DNA of 64,000 bases from Azospira inquinata (GTDB lineage Bacteria; Pseudomonadota; Gammaproteobacteria; Burkholderiales; Rhodocyclaceae). The notes below the pieces were generated by a model. That model was not told where the DNA came from, made no database searches, and saw only the letters and a list, made by a program, of their open reading frames with translations. This document shows, one piece after another, positions 47,488-58,300 of the stretch. The DNA lies in contig NZ_CP064782.1 of assembly GCF_018905915.1 (NCBI RefSeq), forward strand, positions 2,852,001 through 2,916,000, read 5' to 3'. The translations under genes were made by a program, and so were the position numbers. The stretch's first letter is position 1. Each line of letters begins with the position of its first letter.

Positions 47488-48879
47488 TTAATATTTCACC
47501 GCTGTCAGCCGATTTAGCACCGTTTCCCGGGGGAAGAGGGCGATCACGGCCCCCACGGAGGGGGTGTGGGTCTGGCCGGTAAGGAGTACCCGCAGGGGCA
47601 TGGCCAGCTTGGGGAATTTCAGCCCGTGCTTGGTGACCATTTCCTTGATGAGAGCCTCAATGGCCGGTTCTTCCCAGGGGATGGACTTTAAGGCGGCGGT
47701 GATTTCCGCCAGGGCCGGGACGGCGGCGGGAATCAGATGCTGGGCCAGCAGGTCCGGATTGGGTTTCACCTCCCCATAGTACATAGCCGCCGCATCCGCC
47801 AGTTCGTTCAGGGTTTGCACCCGTTCCTTATGGAGGGCCATCACGGCGGGAAGGGCCGGTACCGCGGTGACCGTGAGGCCCCGTTGTTCCAGGCGGGGGC
47901 GGATCAACTCGGCCAGTTCTCCATCATCCTTGGCCTTGATGTACTGGGCGTTGAGCCACTTCAGCTTTTCCGTATTGAATTGGGCGGCGGAAGGGGTGAT
48001 GTGGTTGAGGTCGAACCATTGGCAGAACTGGTCCATGGAAAACACCTCGTCGTCCCCATGGGACCAGCCCAGGCGGGCCAGGTAATTCAGCACGGCCTCC
48101 GGCAGGTAGCCGTTGTCCGCGTAATCCGTCACCGCTACCGAGTTGCGCCGCTTGGACAGCTTCAGGCCGTCGTCCCCCAGAATCATGGAGAGGTGGGCGT
48201 ATTGGGGCACTTGGGCGCCCAGGGCCTTGAGGATATTGATCTGCCGGGGGGTGTTGTTCACATGATCGTCGCCCCGGATGACGTGGGTGATCTGCATATC
48301 CCAGTCATCCACCACCACGCAGAAGTTATAGGTAGGGGTGCCGTCCTTCCGGGCAATGATCAGGTCGTCCAATTCCCCGTTGGCAATTTCAATGCGCCCC
48401 TTGACCATATCATCCCAGGCCACCGTGCCTTCCTGGGGGTTCTTGAAACGGATCACTGGCTGTATTCCGGCGGGCGGGGTGGGCAGCACCTTGCCCGGTT
48501 CCGGGCGCCAGCGGCCATCGTAGCGGGGCTTTTCCCCCCGGGCCCGTTGGGCCTCCCGGATTTGTTCCAGCTCTTCCGGCGTGGTGTAGCAGTAATAGGC
48601 GCTGCCGTCCGCCAGCATTTTGGCGATCACTTCCCGGTAGCGGTCCATGCGCTGCATTTGGTAGAAGGGGCCTTCGTCGTGGTCCAGTCCCAACCATTCC
48701 ATGCCGTCCAGAATGGCCTGCACCGCCTCCGGGGTGGAACGGGCGATATCCGTATCTTCTATGCGTAAAACGAATTTTCCGCCGTGATGCCGGGCAAAAG
48801 CCCAAGAAAAGAGGGCGGTACGGGCTCCCCCGATGTGCAGATAGCCGGTGGGGCTGGGGGCGAATCGTGTGCGAATCAT
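47488..48879 (-). CDS. gltX: Glutamyl-tRNA synthetase
   Basis: GltX charges tRNA-Glu. The protein has 463 residues. The class I HIGH motif is in [19 protein letters not shown] and the KMSKS motif is KLSKR in [34 protein letters not shown] and [15 protein letters not shown] are also canonical. ATG at 48879 is the conserved start ([12 protein letters not shown]). A -10-like TACAAT (48932-48937, minus strand) lies upstream and close to the divergent tRNA-Val promoter. Two tRNA-Glu genes lie just downstream on the same strand. Confidence 0.97.
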   Translation of the reverse strand: MIRTRFAPSPTGYLHIGGARTALFSWAFARHHGGKFVLRIEDTDIARSTPEAVQAILDGMEWLGLDHDEGPFYQMQRMDRYREVIAKMLADGSAYYCYTTPEELEQIREAQRARGEKPRYDGRWRPEPGKVLPTPPAGIQPVIRFKNPQEGTVAWDDMVKGRIEIANGELDDLIIARKDGTPTYNFCVVVDDWDMQITHVIRGDDHVNNTPRQINILKALGAQVPQYAHLSMILGDDGLKLSKRRNSVAVTDYADNGYLPEAVLNYLARLGWSHGDDEVFSMDQFCQWFDLNHITPSAAQFNTEKLKWLNAQYIKAKDDGELAELIRPRLEQRGLTVTAVPALPAVMALHKERVQTLNELADAAAMYYGEVKPNPDLLAQHLIPAAVPALAEITAALKSIPWEEPAIEALIKEMVTKHGLKFPKLAMPLRVLLTGQTHTPSVGAVIALFPRETVLNRLTAVKY

Positions 48880-48954
48880 AGTCAATAGAGGCCAGAGGGA
48901 TTGGCAGAGGCCGTAGGTTGGTGAAGTCGTTATTGTAAAGGATGCAGAAAAAAT

Positions 48955-48983
48955 TTGACCCACTTAGAGGTTTATGGTCTAAT
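48955..48983 (+). promoter_or_regulatory. Promoter of tRNA-Val
   Basis: TTGACC (48955-48960) and TCTAAT (48978-48983) are separated by 17 bases, and the tRNA starts 20 bases later. A GC-rich discriminator GCGCGCC follows the -10, as in stringently controlled promoters. Confidence 0.85.
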
Positions 48984-49003
48984 GCGCGCCTCGACAGACA
49001 TTT

Positions 49004-49078
49004 GGGTGGTTAGCTCAGCGGTAGAGCACTGCCTTCACACGGCAGGGGTCACAAGTTCGATCCTTGTACCACCCACCA
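49004..49078 (+). tRNA. tRNA-Val (CAC)
   Basis: A 75-base cloverleaf starts GGGTGGTTAGCTCAGCGG and ends with an encoded CCA. The anticodon loop TTCACAC between CTGCC and GGCAG gives CAC. Confidence 0.95.
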
Positions 49079-49088
49079 AATTCCTGTT

Positions 49089-49116
49089 AAAAAACCGACC
49101 CTTAGGTCGGTTTTTT
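49089..49116 (+). terminator. Terminator of tRNA-Val
   Basis: The stem AAAAAACCGACC/GGTCGGTTTTTT with a CTTA loop begins ten bases after the tRNA. Confidence 0.93.
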
Positions 49117-49201
49117 ACTTTCTGGGTGCTGGGTGGAAAAGGTATAAAAACAGCCTCAATTCGCCCCAATCCTGGGAAACACGCCACAAAATACGCCCCA
49201 T

Positions 49202-49250
49202 AGAAAAAGCCCCCGATCCTTGGTCATTTCCAAAGATCGGGGGCTTTTCT
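49202..49250. terminator. Bidirectional hairpin terminator
   Basis: Arms AGAAAAAGCCCCCGATC and GATCGGGGGCTTTTCT enclose a 16-base loop. It serves the HDOD gene (minus strand, 147 bases after its stop) and backs up tRNA-Val termination. Confidence 0.85.
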
Positions 49251-49396
49251 GCTTTCTGCGTCCTTTCTGTCACTTTCCCTGTGCTGGGGCCTTGCTGGGG
49301 GCCGTGGGGGCGGGTGTTCCTTGGGCTTCTTTTTCCCTCGGCCTTTTCTTGCCCGGGCCTGGTTTTTCGTGACCGGGAGCCGGGGTTTTTCGTCCT

Positions 49397-50272
49397 TTAG
49401 TTTGCGGCGTAGAGGGAAGAAAACTCCTGGGTAGCCTGGACGATTTCCTCTTTCAATTCCCCGTACGCGATGTCCAGCTGTTCCTGTTCTCCCTCATCCA
49501 GGGAGCTTTCGTGAATCAGCCAGGCCGCGTGGCCGCCGGCCAGGAGATTACTCACATAAACCACGTCGGCCAGATTGGCGATGGGGTCCGGCAGGGGGCG
49601 GGGATGGTCGTGGTCGTGGGCCGCTTCGATGAGGGCTTCATCCAGGCCCAGGGCCGCGAACAGCACATCGCCGATGCCCTCGTGCCATTGGGCGATCAGA
49701 TGCTTCACCGTATCCGGCCGGATGCGCAGTTCTTCGTAATGGGCGGCCCGGTACAACATATAGAAAGCCCCCAGATCGTGCATCAGCCCGGCCAGAAGGG
49801 CCTCCTCCGGGTTGAGGCGGGTGTATTTCCGGGCCAGCACCTTGGCCGCGCAGGCCGTTTCCACCGAGTGCTCCCACAGATTGGCCATCAACTCTTTGAA
49901 GCAGACCATTTCCTTGGAGAGCAGCAACTGCTTCATGGCCAGGGCCAGGGCCGTGCTGCGCACCGCCTGGAGACCGATGCGCTGAATAGCCGCCATTAAA
50001 TCCCGGCATTGCAGACCCTGGGGGTTGTAGGCCACCGAATTAGCCAGATGGAGAATTTTGCTGCTGATCAGGGGCTCGGCGCTGAGAACGGCCACCAGGC
50101 GGGGGAGGGAAATGTCCGGATCGTTGAGGACCTTACGCAGGCGCAGGGTGACATCAAAGCAGGTGGGGAAAACCACATCCCCTTCCAATTCTTTGGCTAT
50201 GTCTTCCAGCATCTGGAAGCGCTGAGCCTTGAGGGCGTCGCCGGTTTTATCTTCTGTGGCGGGGGTATCCAT
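49397..50272 (-). CDS. HDOD-domain signalling protein
   Basis: The protein has 291 residues. The HDOD domain spans about 30-235: FPTCFDVTLRLRKVLND, SAEPLISSKILHLANSVAYN, VRSTALALAMKQL, WEHSVETACAAKVLAR and LLAGLMHDLGAFYML. The HD pair (H-D in LMHDLG) remains, but the full metal set of true HD-GYP phosphodiesterases does not, so it is probably a regulatory rather than a catalytic protein. It is soluble. It stands between tRNA-Val and the CRISPR array, and its composition is that of the host chromosome. Confidence 0.85.
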   Translation of the reverse strand: MDTPATEDKTGDALKAQRFQMLEDIAKELEGDVVFPTCFDVTLRLRKVLNDPDISLPRLVAVLSAEPLISSKILHLANSVAYNPQGLQCRDLMAAIQRIGLQAVRSTALALAMKQLLLSKEMVCFKELMANLWEHSVETACAAKVLARKYTRLNPEEALLAGLMHDLGAFYMLYRAAHYEELRIRPDTVKHLIAQWHEGIGDVLFAALGLDEALIEAAHDHDHPRPLPDPIANLADVVYVSNLLAGGHAAWLIHESSLDEGEQEQLDIAYGELKEEIVQATQEFSSLYAAN

Positions 50273-50320
50273 GGGGAATCCTGAAAGGGTGGGTACTGGG
50301 AAGCCGTTTTAAGTTTTATG

Positions 50321-50342
50321 AAAAAAGCCCGGAAAAGGGCTT
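50321..50342 (-). terminator. Terminator downstream of the CRISPR array
   Basis: The stem AAGCCC/GGGCTT is followed on the minus strand by six Ts. It is 129 bases past the last repeat and 49 bases before the HDOD start, so it can end the pre-crRNA transcript. A TATAAT on the minus strand at 50382-50387 lies between array and terminator. Confidence 0.65.
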
Positions 50343-50470
50343 GGGCATCCTACGCCATACTTTGGTCAGAGAATATCCCAAATTATAGGCAGTCGGGCCA
50401 TGAAGCAGGCCACGAAAAAGGGGGGAAGTAACGGATTTTTCGAGTGTTTTTATCAAGTGAAGGGGGGCGG

Positions 50471-51100
50471 TTGGGGAGCTGCCTACACGGCAGTGAACTT
50501 TTATTCGCTCGTACGTCCCCGCCTTGTTGATTTCTGAGCTGCCTACACGGCAGTGAACGCGTATTCGATGTGCATTTTCGTCTCCCGAGGATTTCTGAGC
50601 TGCCTACACGGCAGTGAACGCACCGGCCACCAGCACGACCCGCCCCCGTAATTTCTGAGCTGCCTACACGGCAGTGAACTACATCACGTTTTGAACGTAG
50701 GGGATGCGCTTTTTCTGAGCTGCCTACACGGCAGTGAACAACGGAAACTAAGGCCCCGCCGGAAGCCAAAACTTTCTGAGCTGCCTACACGGCAGTGAAC
50801 ATCTACTCCCTGGCTATTGGGGACCGCCTACTTTTCTGAGCTGCCTACACGGCAGTGAACCAGGAACTTACCGGATGGGCCCGCCGCCAGCCTTTCTGAG
50901 CTGCCTACACGGCAGTGAACTTAGGTGAGGGGGGGGGCGAGTTAGGCGGTATTTCTGAGCTGCCTACACGGCAGTGAACATGCAGTACGTATCTGGAGAA
51001 ACTCCGCGCATTTTTCTGAGCTGCCTACACGGCAGTGAACTCCTGCCCCGGCTGCTGGGTGACATGGACGGTTTTCTGAGCTGCCTACACGGCAGTGAAC
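50471..51100 (-). CRISPR. Type I-F CRISPR array, 11 repeats and 10 spacers
   Basis: The 28-base repeat reads on the minus strand GTTCACTGCC-GTGTAGGCAGC-TCAGAAA, the I-F consensus with its Csy4 hairpin (CTGCCGTGTAGGCAG). Repeats start at 50471, 50531, 50592, 50652, 50712, 50773, 50833, 50893, 50952, 51013 and 51073. Spacers are 31-33 bases, mostly 32. Ten repeats are identical. The one at 50471 differs at three positions in its last seven bases (minus-strand order), which marks it as the leader-distal end. The array is transcribed in the same direction as the cas genes. No spacer matches another part of this window by eye. Confidence 0.98.
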
Positions 51101-51148
51101 TAGACAGAATATTCCCCAATCCATTGATATAAAAACAAAAAATGTGAA
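51101..51148 (-). promoter_or_regulatory. CRISPR leader with IHF consensus site
   Basis: The leader is AT-rich and lies between the first repeat (ending 51100) and a hairpin. On the minus strand TATCAATGGATTG (51117-51129) matches the IHF consensus WATCAANNNNTTR exactly, 16 bases from the first repeat. A TTGTTT and a GAATATT are possible promoter elements for the array. Confidence 0.75.
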
Positions 51149-51187
51149 ATTGCCCGCGCCACCCCTTTTTTGGGGGTGGCGGGCAAT
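51149..51187 (-). terminator. Hairpin between csy4 and the CRISPR leader
   Basis: A 16-base-pair stem with one bulged base (ATTGCCCGC...CCACCCC with GGGGTGGC...GGGCAAT) has a six-base loop. On the minus strand it is followed by TTCACATTTTTTG. It probably ends the cas operon, so the array needs its own leader promoter. Confidence 0.75.
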
Positions 51188-51229
51188 GGACTGATTTTTA
51201 TCGGTTTTTTAAAGAGCGAAAAAAAAGGG

Positions 51230-51799
51230 TCAAAACCAGGGGACGGTGGCTTTGGGGCTTAGGCCGTAGCTGTTGAAGTCCCCGGTTTGGGGGGAGGGCA
51301 CCAGGGGGCCGTGGCGGATGAAGAGGGGGAAAGCGGGTTGGCCGGTGCTGCGGCTGCCCAGGGTGACAAAGGGCAGGTCCAGCCGTTCTTCCGCTGCCAG
51401 GGGAATGCGGGCGGCAGCTTCCGCCTCGGCCAGGCCGTGGCGTTTCATGGCCCGGCGGCGCAGGCGGTCCGCATTGCTCTTGGCCTGGACCCGGCTAACG
51501 ACCCGGTATTGGGCATTGGCCGGGGCGGGGTGGATGGGGCTCCGCTCCAGGTAGTCTTCCATGCCCCGCAGCCAGGGGGTGGCCATGAGCCGCTCCAGTT
51601 CCGCCCCCGGGCCATGAAGGCGCATCCGGCTGCCCAGGCCAAGGGGGTGTTGCTGGTGGTCGGGAAAACTGAGGCCGATGTGGCGGCTGTCCAATTGCAC
51701 CAGGGCCCGATGGAGCCGGGCGTAAAGCCCGGCCAGCAGGTGGGAGGGCGCCAGTTCCGGGTCGCTCCGCAGGCGGATTTCCAGGTAATGGGTGGTCAT
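51230..51799 (-). CDS. csy4: Cas6f/Csy4 CRISPR RNA endonuclease
   Basis: Csy4 cuts pre-crRNA at the base of the repeat hairpin and stays bound to it. The protein has 189 residues. The catalytic His is H30 (GLYARLHRALVQ), matching His29 of the Pseudomonas enzyme. The arginine-rich RNA-binding helix is RVQAKSNADRLRRRAMKRHG, and the C-terminus LPFVTLGSRSTGQ...FIRHGPL...YGLSPKATVPWF is conserved to the end. ATG at 51799 lies five bases after csy3. Confidence 0.97.
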   Translation of the reverse strand: MTTHYLEIRLRSDPELAPSHLLAGLYARLHRALVQLDSRHIGLSFPDHQQHPLGLGSRMRLHGPGAELERLMATPWLRGMEDYLERSPIHPAPANAQYRVVSRVQAKSNADRLRRRAMKRHGLAEAEAAARIPLAAEERLDLPFVTLGSRSTGQPAFPLFIRHGPLVPSPQTGDFNSYGLSPKATVPWF

Positions 51800-51804
51800 G
51801 GCGC

Positions 51805-52845
51805 TTAGTTCCCGTCTCCGAAGACCCCGCCCCGGACCAGAACCGCCATGACGAAATGCTGTTGGGCCACGGGGGGCACCTGGTCTTTCAGGAGCCAATT
51901 GTCCAACAGGGTGTAGAAGTCCATTTTGTCCCGGGGGGTCCGGTAGGCCTTGCCCTGGGTGGTGACCGAGCCGTAGGGCTCCACGGCGATGGGGCCGTTG
52001 GCATCGGCCTCCGGATACCAGGTGTCGATGGTGCGCAGGGCATTGCCGATTTTCTGGGAGTGGATGGCGGCGATGGCCTTTTCTCCTTCCCCCACCCGGT
52101 ACAGGGTTTTGCTCTTTTTGCTGGTGCCCCGGTCCAGAATCAGCTCCTGGGAGGGGAAAACTTCCTGGCCCCCTCCCACCCGCAGATAGGCGGTGATTTG
52201 GAGCAGCAGATGGGATTGGCCGGCCAGGGCCTGGGCGATTTTTCCGGCGAGGGCGGTTAGGGCCGCCCCTTCCGTAGCCGGGGCCTGGAGCCGGCGCTGG
52301 TCGTGGTCCAGGGCCTGAAAGGTCCATTGCTCTGCCACCTGTCCCTGTTGCAGTCGGGCCACTTGGATTTCCACCTGCTCCGCCCCTACCCGGTTACGCC
52401 AGAGAAAGCGACCGTTAGCCAGGTTGGCTGCGTAACGCCGGGCCAGCTCATCCAGCCCCTGGCTGGCTATATAGGCCGTCGTGGTGTCCAGGAGTTTGCG
52501 CCGGTAATCTCCGTCGTTGCAGGCGGAAAGTTCCCCCAGGCCCCCCAGGACCCGCAGGGTGAACTGGACTTTCAGGGTGTCCCTGTCCCCCGGGAGGGTG
52601 GCTACATCCACGGTTTGCAGATTGGGGTTTTCAATGGCGGCATCCAGCTTGGCCGGGTCCTGATCCTTGGTTTTAAGCCGGTTGGAGATGGTGCCCCGCA
52701 CGGATTTTTCCCGTACCGGCACCGGTGCCCAGGCGGCGGGCTGGCCCCGATCCGCCCATTGGCCACTGAAAAAGAGGGCGTCGGAAGGGTCCAGCTTGCG
52801 TTCAAAGGCGAGGACGGAGGCGGTTTTCAAGGTGTCATTAGCCAT
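51805..52845 (-). CDS. csy3: Cas7f/Csy3 backbone subunit
   Basis: Csy3 forms the six-copy helical backbone of the I-F surveillance complex along the crRNA spacer. The protein has 346 residues, the family length. It begins [21 protein letters not shown] and contains [14 protein letters not shown] and the thumb-like [20 protein letters not shown] (seen as [16 protein letters not shown]). GGA lies before ATG 52845, and the 47-base gap to csy2 is AT-rich. Confidence 0.97.
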   Translation of the reverse strand: MANDTLKTASVLAFERKLDPSDALFFSGQWADRGQPAAWAPVPVREKSVRGTISNRLKTKDQDPAKLDAAIENPNLQTVDVATLPGDRDTLKVQFTLRVLGGLGELSACNDGDYRRKLLDTTTAYIASQGLDELARRYAANLANGRFLWRNRVGAEQVEIQVARLQQGQVAEQWTFQALDHDQRRLQAPATEGAALTALAGKIAQALAGQSHLLLQITAYLRVGGGQEVFPSQELILDRGTSKKSKTLYRVGEGEKAIAAIHSQKIGNALRTIDTWYPEADANGPIAVEPYGSVTTQGKAYRTPRDKMDFYTLLDNWLLKDQVPPVAQQHFVMAVLVRGGVFGDGN

Positions 52846-52892
52846 GGTGATATTCCTTAAGAAGTAATTTTTTGCGCAATAGAAAAAAGGCT

Positions 52893-53969
52893 TCAATCCT
52901 CCCCGTCCGTTTGGTCCGGGGTTGGGGGGCAATAGTCGTTGCGGCAGCGGTAGTGGCTCCAGTCGGGTTTGCTTTTCGAGTTGGGCGTGGTCTCTGAGCC
53001 GGGGTGGCTTTCCCCGTACCAGAGCAGCTCCTGGGCACTATTCAGGCGATGGGGGCTGATCCATTCCCCCAGGGAATAGAGGCTTTCCACAAAGCAGAAG
53101 GGCGTTTCCTGATCCCGGGCCCGGGCGACGGTTCCCGGAAGCTGGACCGGCCCCAGGGCGCCGTAGCCCACCGGCAGGGGCACGATCCATCCCCCCTTTT
53201 CCCGGTCGTGGTGCCATGCCCCTTTTTCCGAATCCCCTTCCCGCTGGTACCGCCAGTTGAAGCGGCATTGGCTGAGCCAGGCTTCCAGTCGTTCCGGCAG
53301 AGCCGGGGCGGTGCCCGGGTTCGTTTCCGAGATGGCTTCCCCTGTTTGTTCGGAGGTCTGATCCTTTGTCGGTGATGGCTTATTCAGGAGAAGGTCGTCC
53401 CGGGCCACCAGGGCAAAGCCGGGCAGGAGGCGTAGCCGGGCTTTATGAAAGGGGTCCTGGGGCACGCCCCGGGGGCCGGTCTGGTCCAGCCGGTAAGGCT
53501 GGTAACGGCGTCGCTCCGGGGCTGGGGGCGGCAAAAGGGAACCGCCTGCAATGCGCATTTCGGCCAGCAGGTCCGCCACCTGGGCCAGATCGGCATCGGC
53601 CCGTTCCGGGTCTTCCCGCCAGCGGAGGCTGGAAACGCCGAAGAGGAGACTGATGTCCAGGTGGATGCGCCCTTCTTCCACAATGGCGGCGGTGCGGCCG
53701 TCCTTATCCACCGGGTTGCGGGTGAGGCGGAAACTTTTGACGTAGCCTTCCTGCACCTGTTCCTGGTAGTCATGGCAGACCACCCCCACGGAGGAAAAGG
53801 CCAGATCCAGTCCGGCAGCCCCGGCCTTGCGGTCCAGGGCCCACATCAGGCCAAGAAAGGCGCTCATGGCGGGGAAGCCGTGGGTGAGGGGGCTGGAGAT
53901 GGCGTTGGCGTTCTGCACCCGGAGGTGGGGAAACACCAGGAGATGGTCGTAGTTCGGCGCGCTATTCAT
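52893..53969 (-). CDS. csy2: Cas5f/Csy2 subunit
   Basis: Csy2 caps the 5' handle of the crRNA together with Csy1. The protein has 358 residues, slightly above typical. It begins with [20 protein letters not shown] and [16 protein letters not shown], the family N-terminus that includes the PAM-side loop. A low-complexity insert ([16 protein letters not shown], about residues 199-214) and a C-terminal extension rich in Cys, Pro and Asp look lineage-specific. It overlaps csy1 by four bases. Confidence 0.95.
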   Translation of the reverse strand: MNSAPNYDHLLVFPHLRVQNANAISSPLTHGFPAMSAFLGLMWALDRKAGAAGLDLAFSSVGVVCHDYQEQVQEGYVKSFRLTRNPVDKDGRTAAIVEEGRIHLDISLLFGVSSLRWREDPERADADLAQVADLLAEMRIAGGSLLPPPAPERRRYQPYRLDQTGPRGVPQDPFHKARLRLLPGFALVARDDLLLNKPSPTKDQTSEQTGEAISETNPGTAPALPERLEAWLSQCRFNWRYQREGDSEKGAWHHDREKGGWIVPLPVGYGALGPVQLPGTVARARDQETPFCFVESLYSLGEWISPHRLNSAQELLWYGESHPGSETTPNSKSKPDWSHYRCRNDYCPPTPDQTDGED

Positions 53970-55300
53970 GCTGCTCCCCCTGCCCGGCGTTGCTGGGGTA
54001 CGGGCCAGGCCGCATCAATGACGGCCTGCCGGGCCCAGTGCCGGTATTCCCCATCCCCGACGGTGGTAAGCCCGGCTTTGCGCAGCCGGTCGTTGAGCCA
54101 GTTGGCAAAGCGCCCGGCCACCTGGTCCGGCCAGTCCCCCCAGTGATAGGCGGCCCGGAAGGCTTGATCCTCTTCCAGGTGATCCGGCCGGTTCGGCAGG
54201 TCCAGGCGTTCCGGGTCCAGCCACAGCTGTTCGCAAAGGGGCAGACGGCAGTCGGCGTGGCGGCTCCAGCCTGCTTCCAGGCTGGCCTGGACCCGGGCGG
54301 CGAAGAGGGGGAGTTCCATCCCCAGGGCCTGTTCCATTTTTCGACGCCGTTCCCGGGTGGCGTCGTTGGGGGGCGGATCGGTGAGGAGAAAGTCCGCCAG
54401 GGCCCGGGTGAGGCGAGCTACCTCCTTGCCTGCCCCCATCCGTTCCAGGGCGGAGTCCAGATTCAGCAGCCGGGGCGCCTGAGCCTCCCGCCAGCGGGGT
54501 GGCAGGGAGGCCAAAAGGTAGTTGTTGCCACCCCGTTCGCTGTTTAACTGGCTGATATTTTGGGGCTTGGTGCCCCCCAGCTTACGCACGGCCAGATGGG
54601 GATAGTCCCGGTATTCCCCCTCCCAGGGATGCTTTTCCCGTTTGGCTTTGCGGGCCGCCCCGTTGGCCTCACCAAAGCGGGCATCCTGGATTTCTCCGTG
54701 CACCGCCTGGGCCAGGCTACTGGAGAACAGGGGCTGGAGCAGATGAAACTGGCGGTTGTCCGAAGGGTTGTCCCCCATAAGCCAGTAGACCTGCTTGGCG
54801 GCGGGGTGGCTGGCCGGGGTGGCCTCCTGGCGAACCAGTCCGGAAAAAGCTTCCATCCAGGCCTGGGCAGTGGCCCCGTCCCCATCCAGGGCTTGGGCTA
54901 GGTCCGGGTCTTTGGCCTGCATCCAGTCCAGTAGCCGTCGGCCCTCCACTTCCAGCTTGAGAAATTTGAACACATCCAGGGCCGCCGCATTGCCCACCAC
55001 ATCTTCGGCGTAAGCCTCGCCCAGCACATGGCTGCCGATTTCCGGGCGGGAAGGGAGGGTGGCGGGGGGCACATGGAGATTGGTGCCCCGGGCATCCGGG
55101 TGGGTAGCTTTGAGGACGTGGGTGACGGCCTGAATTTGACCGACCCGGCGGGCGGCGTCGGCCAGCCAAGTGGAGTAAGCGTATTTTGCTGCCCGCTCTC
55201 CATCGTCCTCCTGGCCCTTCAGCTTGGCTTCCCGTCGTCCGTCAATAAAGGCGGCGATGGCCGAGCGGAAGGCTCGGCTTCGTTCAGACAATTCCGTCAT
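53966..55300 (-). CDS. csy1: Cas8f/Csy1 large subunit
   Basis: Csy1 recognises the PAM and, with Csy2, forms the foot of the I-F complex. The protein has 444 residues. It contains HPDARGTNLHVPPATLPSRP and NISQLNSERGGNNYLLASLP, regions conserved among Csy1 proteins, and the C-terminal helical bundle FRAAYHWGDWPDQVAGRFAN (AYHWGDWPDQVAGRFANWL). It starts 57 bases after cas2-3 and its stop overlaps csy2. Confidence 0.95.
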   Translation of the reverse strand: MTELSERSRAFRSAIAAFIDGRREAKLKGQEDDGERAAKYAYSTWLADAARRVGQIQAVTHVLKATHPDARGTNLHVPPATLPSRPEIGSHVLGEAYAEDVVGNAAALDVFKFLKLEVEGRRLLDWMQAKDPDLAQALDGDGATAQAWMEAFSGLVRQEATPASHPAAKQVYWLMGDNPSDNRQFHLLQPLFSSSLAQAVHGEIQDARFGEANGAARKAKREKHPWEGEYRDYPHLAVRKLGGTKPQNISQLNSERGGNNYLLASLPPRWREAQAPRLLNLDSALERMGAGKEVARLTRALADFLLTDPPPNDATRERRRKMEQALGMELPLFAARVQASLEAGWSRHADCRLPLCEQLWLDPERLDLPNRPDHLEEDQAFRAAYHWGDWPDQVAGRFANWLNDRLRKAGLTTVGDGEYRHWARQAVIDAAWPVPQQRRAGGAA

Positions 55301-55357
55301 AGACTTCCTCCATCACAAAATCCTCCTGTGGTTGTAGGGCAGAGACCTGGGCAGGGA

Positions 55358-58300
55358 TCAGGGGGTGAAACCCAGCCAAGGGTGATAACGCCAGCCCTGG
55401 GGGCTTTCCGGCACGTCCACCGTGGTAAAGCGCCGGGCGCAGGTATCCAGGGATAAATCCAGGAATTCGGCCTGTTCCCGGAGTAGGGTGAGTAGGTCAA
55501 AGCTGCCCCAGGGCGTGATGCCCGGGCCGGGCACCAGGTTCAGGTCATGGCGCAGGCTGGCGTCCACGGGGACGTAGAGGGGGTGGCCTGGGGCCTGGCC
55601 GTCCTTTTCCATACGATGAAGTTGCAGGCGATCTTCTCCGTCAGGGAGAAAGACCAGGGTGGTATGGGGCTCGGTTTCTTCCCGGAAGGGTTGCTGTTGG
55701 GGGAGGACCCCGGTGAGGGCGGCCTGGGGATAGACCCAGGCGCTGGCGGCTTCGTCCCGCTCCAAGGGAGGAACGGGGGGCAGGTAGCGGGAGATGGCAG
55801 GCGCGTTTTCCCGGGGCCGGGGGGCCATGGCGGCCCGGATGCGAGCTTGTTCCAAATCCACCCAATACTGTTGGGGTTGCCAGGGCTGGGGCGGTGGCTG
55901 AATCCGGGGGATGGCGCTTAAGGCTTGATATTCCTCGGGACGTAACAGGTCGTGGAGCCAGTGGCTGGTGAGCCGGAACCGGGATTGGTCCGGGGCCGTG
56001 CTTTCAAAGCCAGGGCGGAGGAAGGCGGGTTGATCCTGGCCCCGGCGGCGGAAGTGGCGGAGATTGGTGTTGAAAATCAGCACATTGGGCTGGTCCGGTT
56101 CCCTGCATCGGTGCCGTTGGACCCGCCCGGCAAGTTGGATCAGGGCGCGTAGGGAAGAGGGTTCTCCCAGGGCCCAGTCTCCGTCCCAATCCCGGCCCAC
56201 CTCACAGACCGGGCTGGCCAGAACGATGAACAGCTGGTCCGGCTCCGGGTGCAGGTCCAGCGCCGCCCGAATGGCCGGGTGCCCCAGGCCGCCACCCGGG
56301 GTTTGGTCCCGCCGGTCCAGGACGCCGTCCAAGAGGTTTTCCAGGGCGGAGCGTTGGATCAGGGGCAGGCGGGCGTGATAGACGCAAAGGTGGATGCGTA
56401 CCCCGGCGGGGGCGCCCTGGGTAATGAGGGCCTGGGCCACCTGGAACAGGGGGCCGATGTTGGCCAGCCGCACCAGGCCGAAACTGACCCGCTTGCCGCT
56501 TAAGGCGTCCTTTTCCCCCTGGGAGCGATGGAGATCCAGGCAGGCTAGTCGCACTTTTTCCGCGAAGGCCGGGTAAAGGGCCTCCTCTTTGCCGAGGGGC
56601 AGGTCCAGGGGCAGAAGGGCGGCCCGGCGCAAGGGGGGGGCTTTTTGGAGCTGGGTGACCCGGTGGGCCACAAAGGCTTCATGGGCCCGGGAAAAATCCT
56701 CTTCCCCAAGGCAGGCCGGGGGCTGGCAGCTGAATTCATCCACCCACAGGCAGGGAATGTCCGGGGGCGTGCCAGGGTGGCCCCGGTTGGCCCGGTAGAT
56801 GGCTCGTCCGGCCCGGTAGGCGGCGAACATGCCTTGGACCAGATCCGGGGGGAGGGTGGCGGAGGAGAGCAATACCCGGGTTCCCAGCATGCCCGCCAGA
56901 TGGACCAGCCGGGTGAGGGCGGGCAGATCCTGGAGGTCGTAATCATCCAGTTCGTCCAGTACCAGGTCGCCGCTCATGAGCCGGAGCATGGGGGCGATCT
57001 GCCGTCCGCCCCGAAGGGAGTCGCTGGCGGGAATCAGATGATCCACGGTACAGACCAGCAGGGGGGCGGCGATTAGCTGGCGGATGGCCGGGTCTTTGAG
57101 AGCTCGGGCGAGGAGGGGATGGTTGCCCGTATCTCCGCTGTAGAGCACGTGGCTGTCTTCCTCCAGCAGGGCTTGGGCGGAGGCTGCTCCCCGGGCTTCC
57201 TGGCGGGCCTGATAGTAGTTGAACAGGGCCCGGTTGGCGGAGCCGCCCACCAGTACGGCTAGTTCATCCTCCGCCAGATGGAGGTCTTGCCCATAGGCCC
57301 GGCCGGTTTGCAGGGTGAGGGTGCGTAGCCCCAGGGCAAAGGTGGCCCGCAGGCCCAGGCCCGGGTCGGCCAAGGCGTAGAGAATGCGGGCGTTGGCCAG
57401 GGTTTTGCCGCAACCCGTGGAGGCCATGTTGATGATGAAGGCCCCCTGATCCAGGGCCTTTTCCCCCAGGCTCCGAGCTGCTTCGGCGGCCTTGTTCTGC
57501 CAGGCGAAGCGGGGATTGGGGCTGGGCTTGCGCAGGCCCCGGTGACGGGCCAGGCGGGGCAGGTGGCGGGCAACTCCGGGGAGGGCGTGGGCAATGAGAC
57601 CCGCCTCCCGGGCTACGCCCAGGAGATGTTCGGCCAGTTCCTGCTTGAGTTCGCCGGGTCCGGAGGTATTGGCGTATAGGGCCTTGGGGGCTGGGGGAGA
57701 TTGCCGGGGCTCCGAGGGCAAGCTGGAATAATGGTGATCCGCCAGCATCAGGCTCAGGCGGGCCAGGTGCAGCACGTAGGGATTTTCCAGCCAGGGCGTT
57801 TGCCAGAGGGGCAGGCGGGCCAGCAGTCCCTTGGCTATCCGGGCGGCCTGGGCTTGCCAGGCCGGGGATAGGACGGGCAAGGGGGCCGCCGGTTGCCAGA
57901 AGGGCGTGATTTGTTTGGCCGGGGCGGCTTTTTCCCCTTCATTCCAGGCATGGGTAACCAGGGCCAGGGGCTTTTCCAGCCAAAGGCGGTTGAAATGGGG
58001 GGCCCGGCAACCTAGCCACCGCTGTTGCCCCTCCGGGTCCTTGACCGGAATGAGGGGGAGGCGATGGTGGCTGAGGATTAACCAGGCCAAGGCGGCGGCC
58101 AGGGGTGGCAGATGGGGAAAGGGGGTGGGGGCTGGCGCGTCCAGCCCATCCCGCCCGTAGCGGCCCGGGGCCGTCCAGGTGTCCTGATCCCAGGTTGCCG
58201 GGGCGGCCAGCCGGGTTAGCCAGGCTTCATCCCCATCTTGGCCCACAAAGGCTTGGAAAAGTCGCAGGGACACCCACTCGTGGCGGTAAAGATTGGGCCC

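Noticed and set aside
50471..51100. Self-targeting spacers
   Set aside because: No spacer was seen to match another part of this window by eye; the rest of the genome is not available.
50383..51124. Two minus-strand reading frames across the CRISPR array
   Set aside because: They translate the repeats (recurring VHCRVGSSE) and are artefacts of the array.
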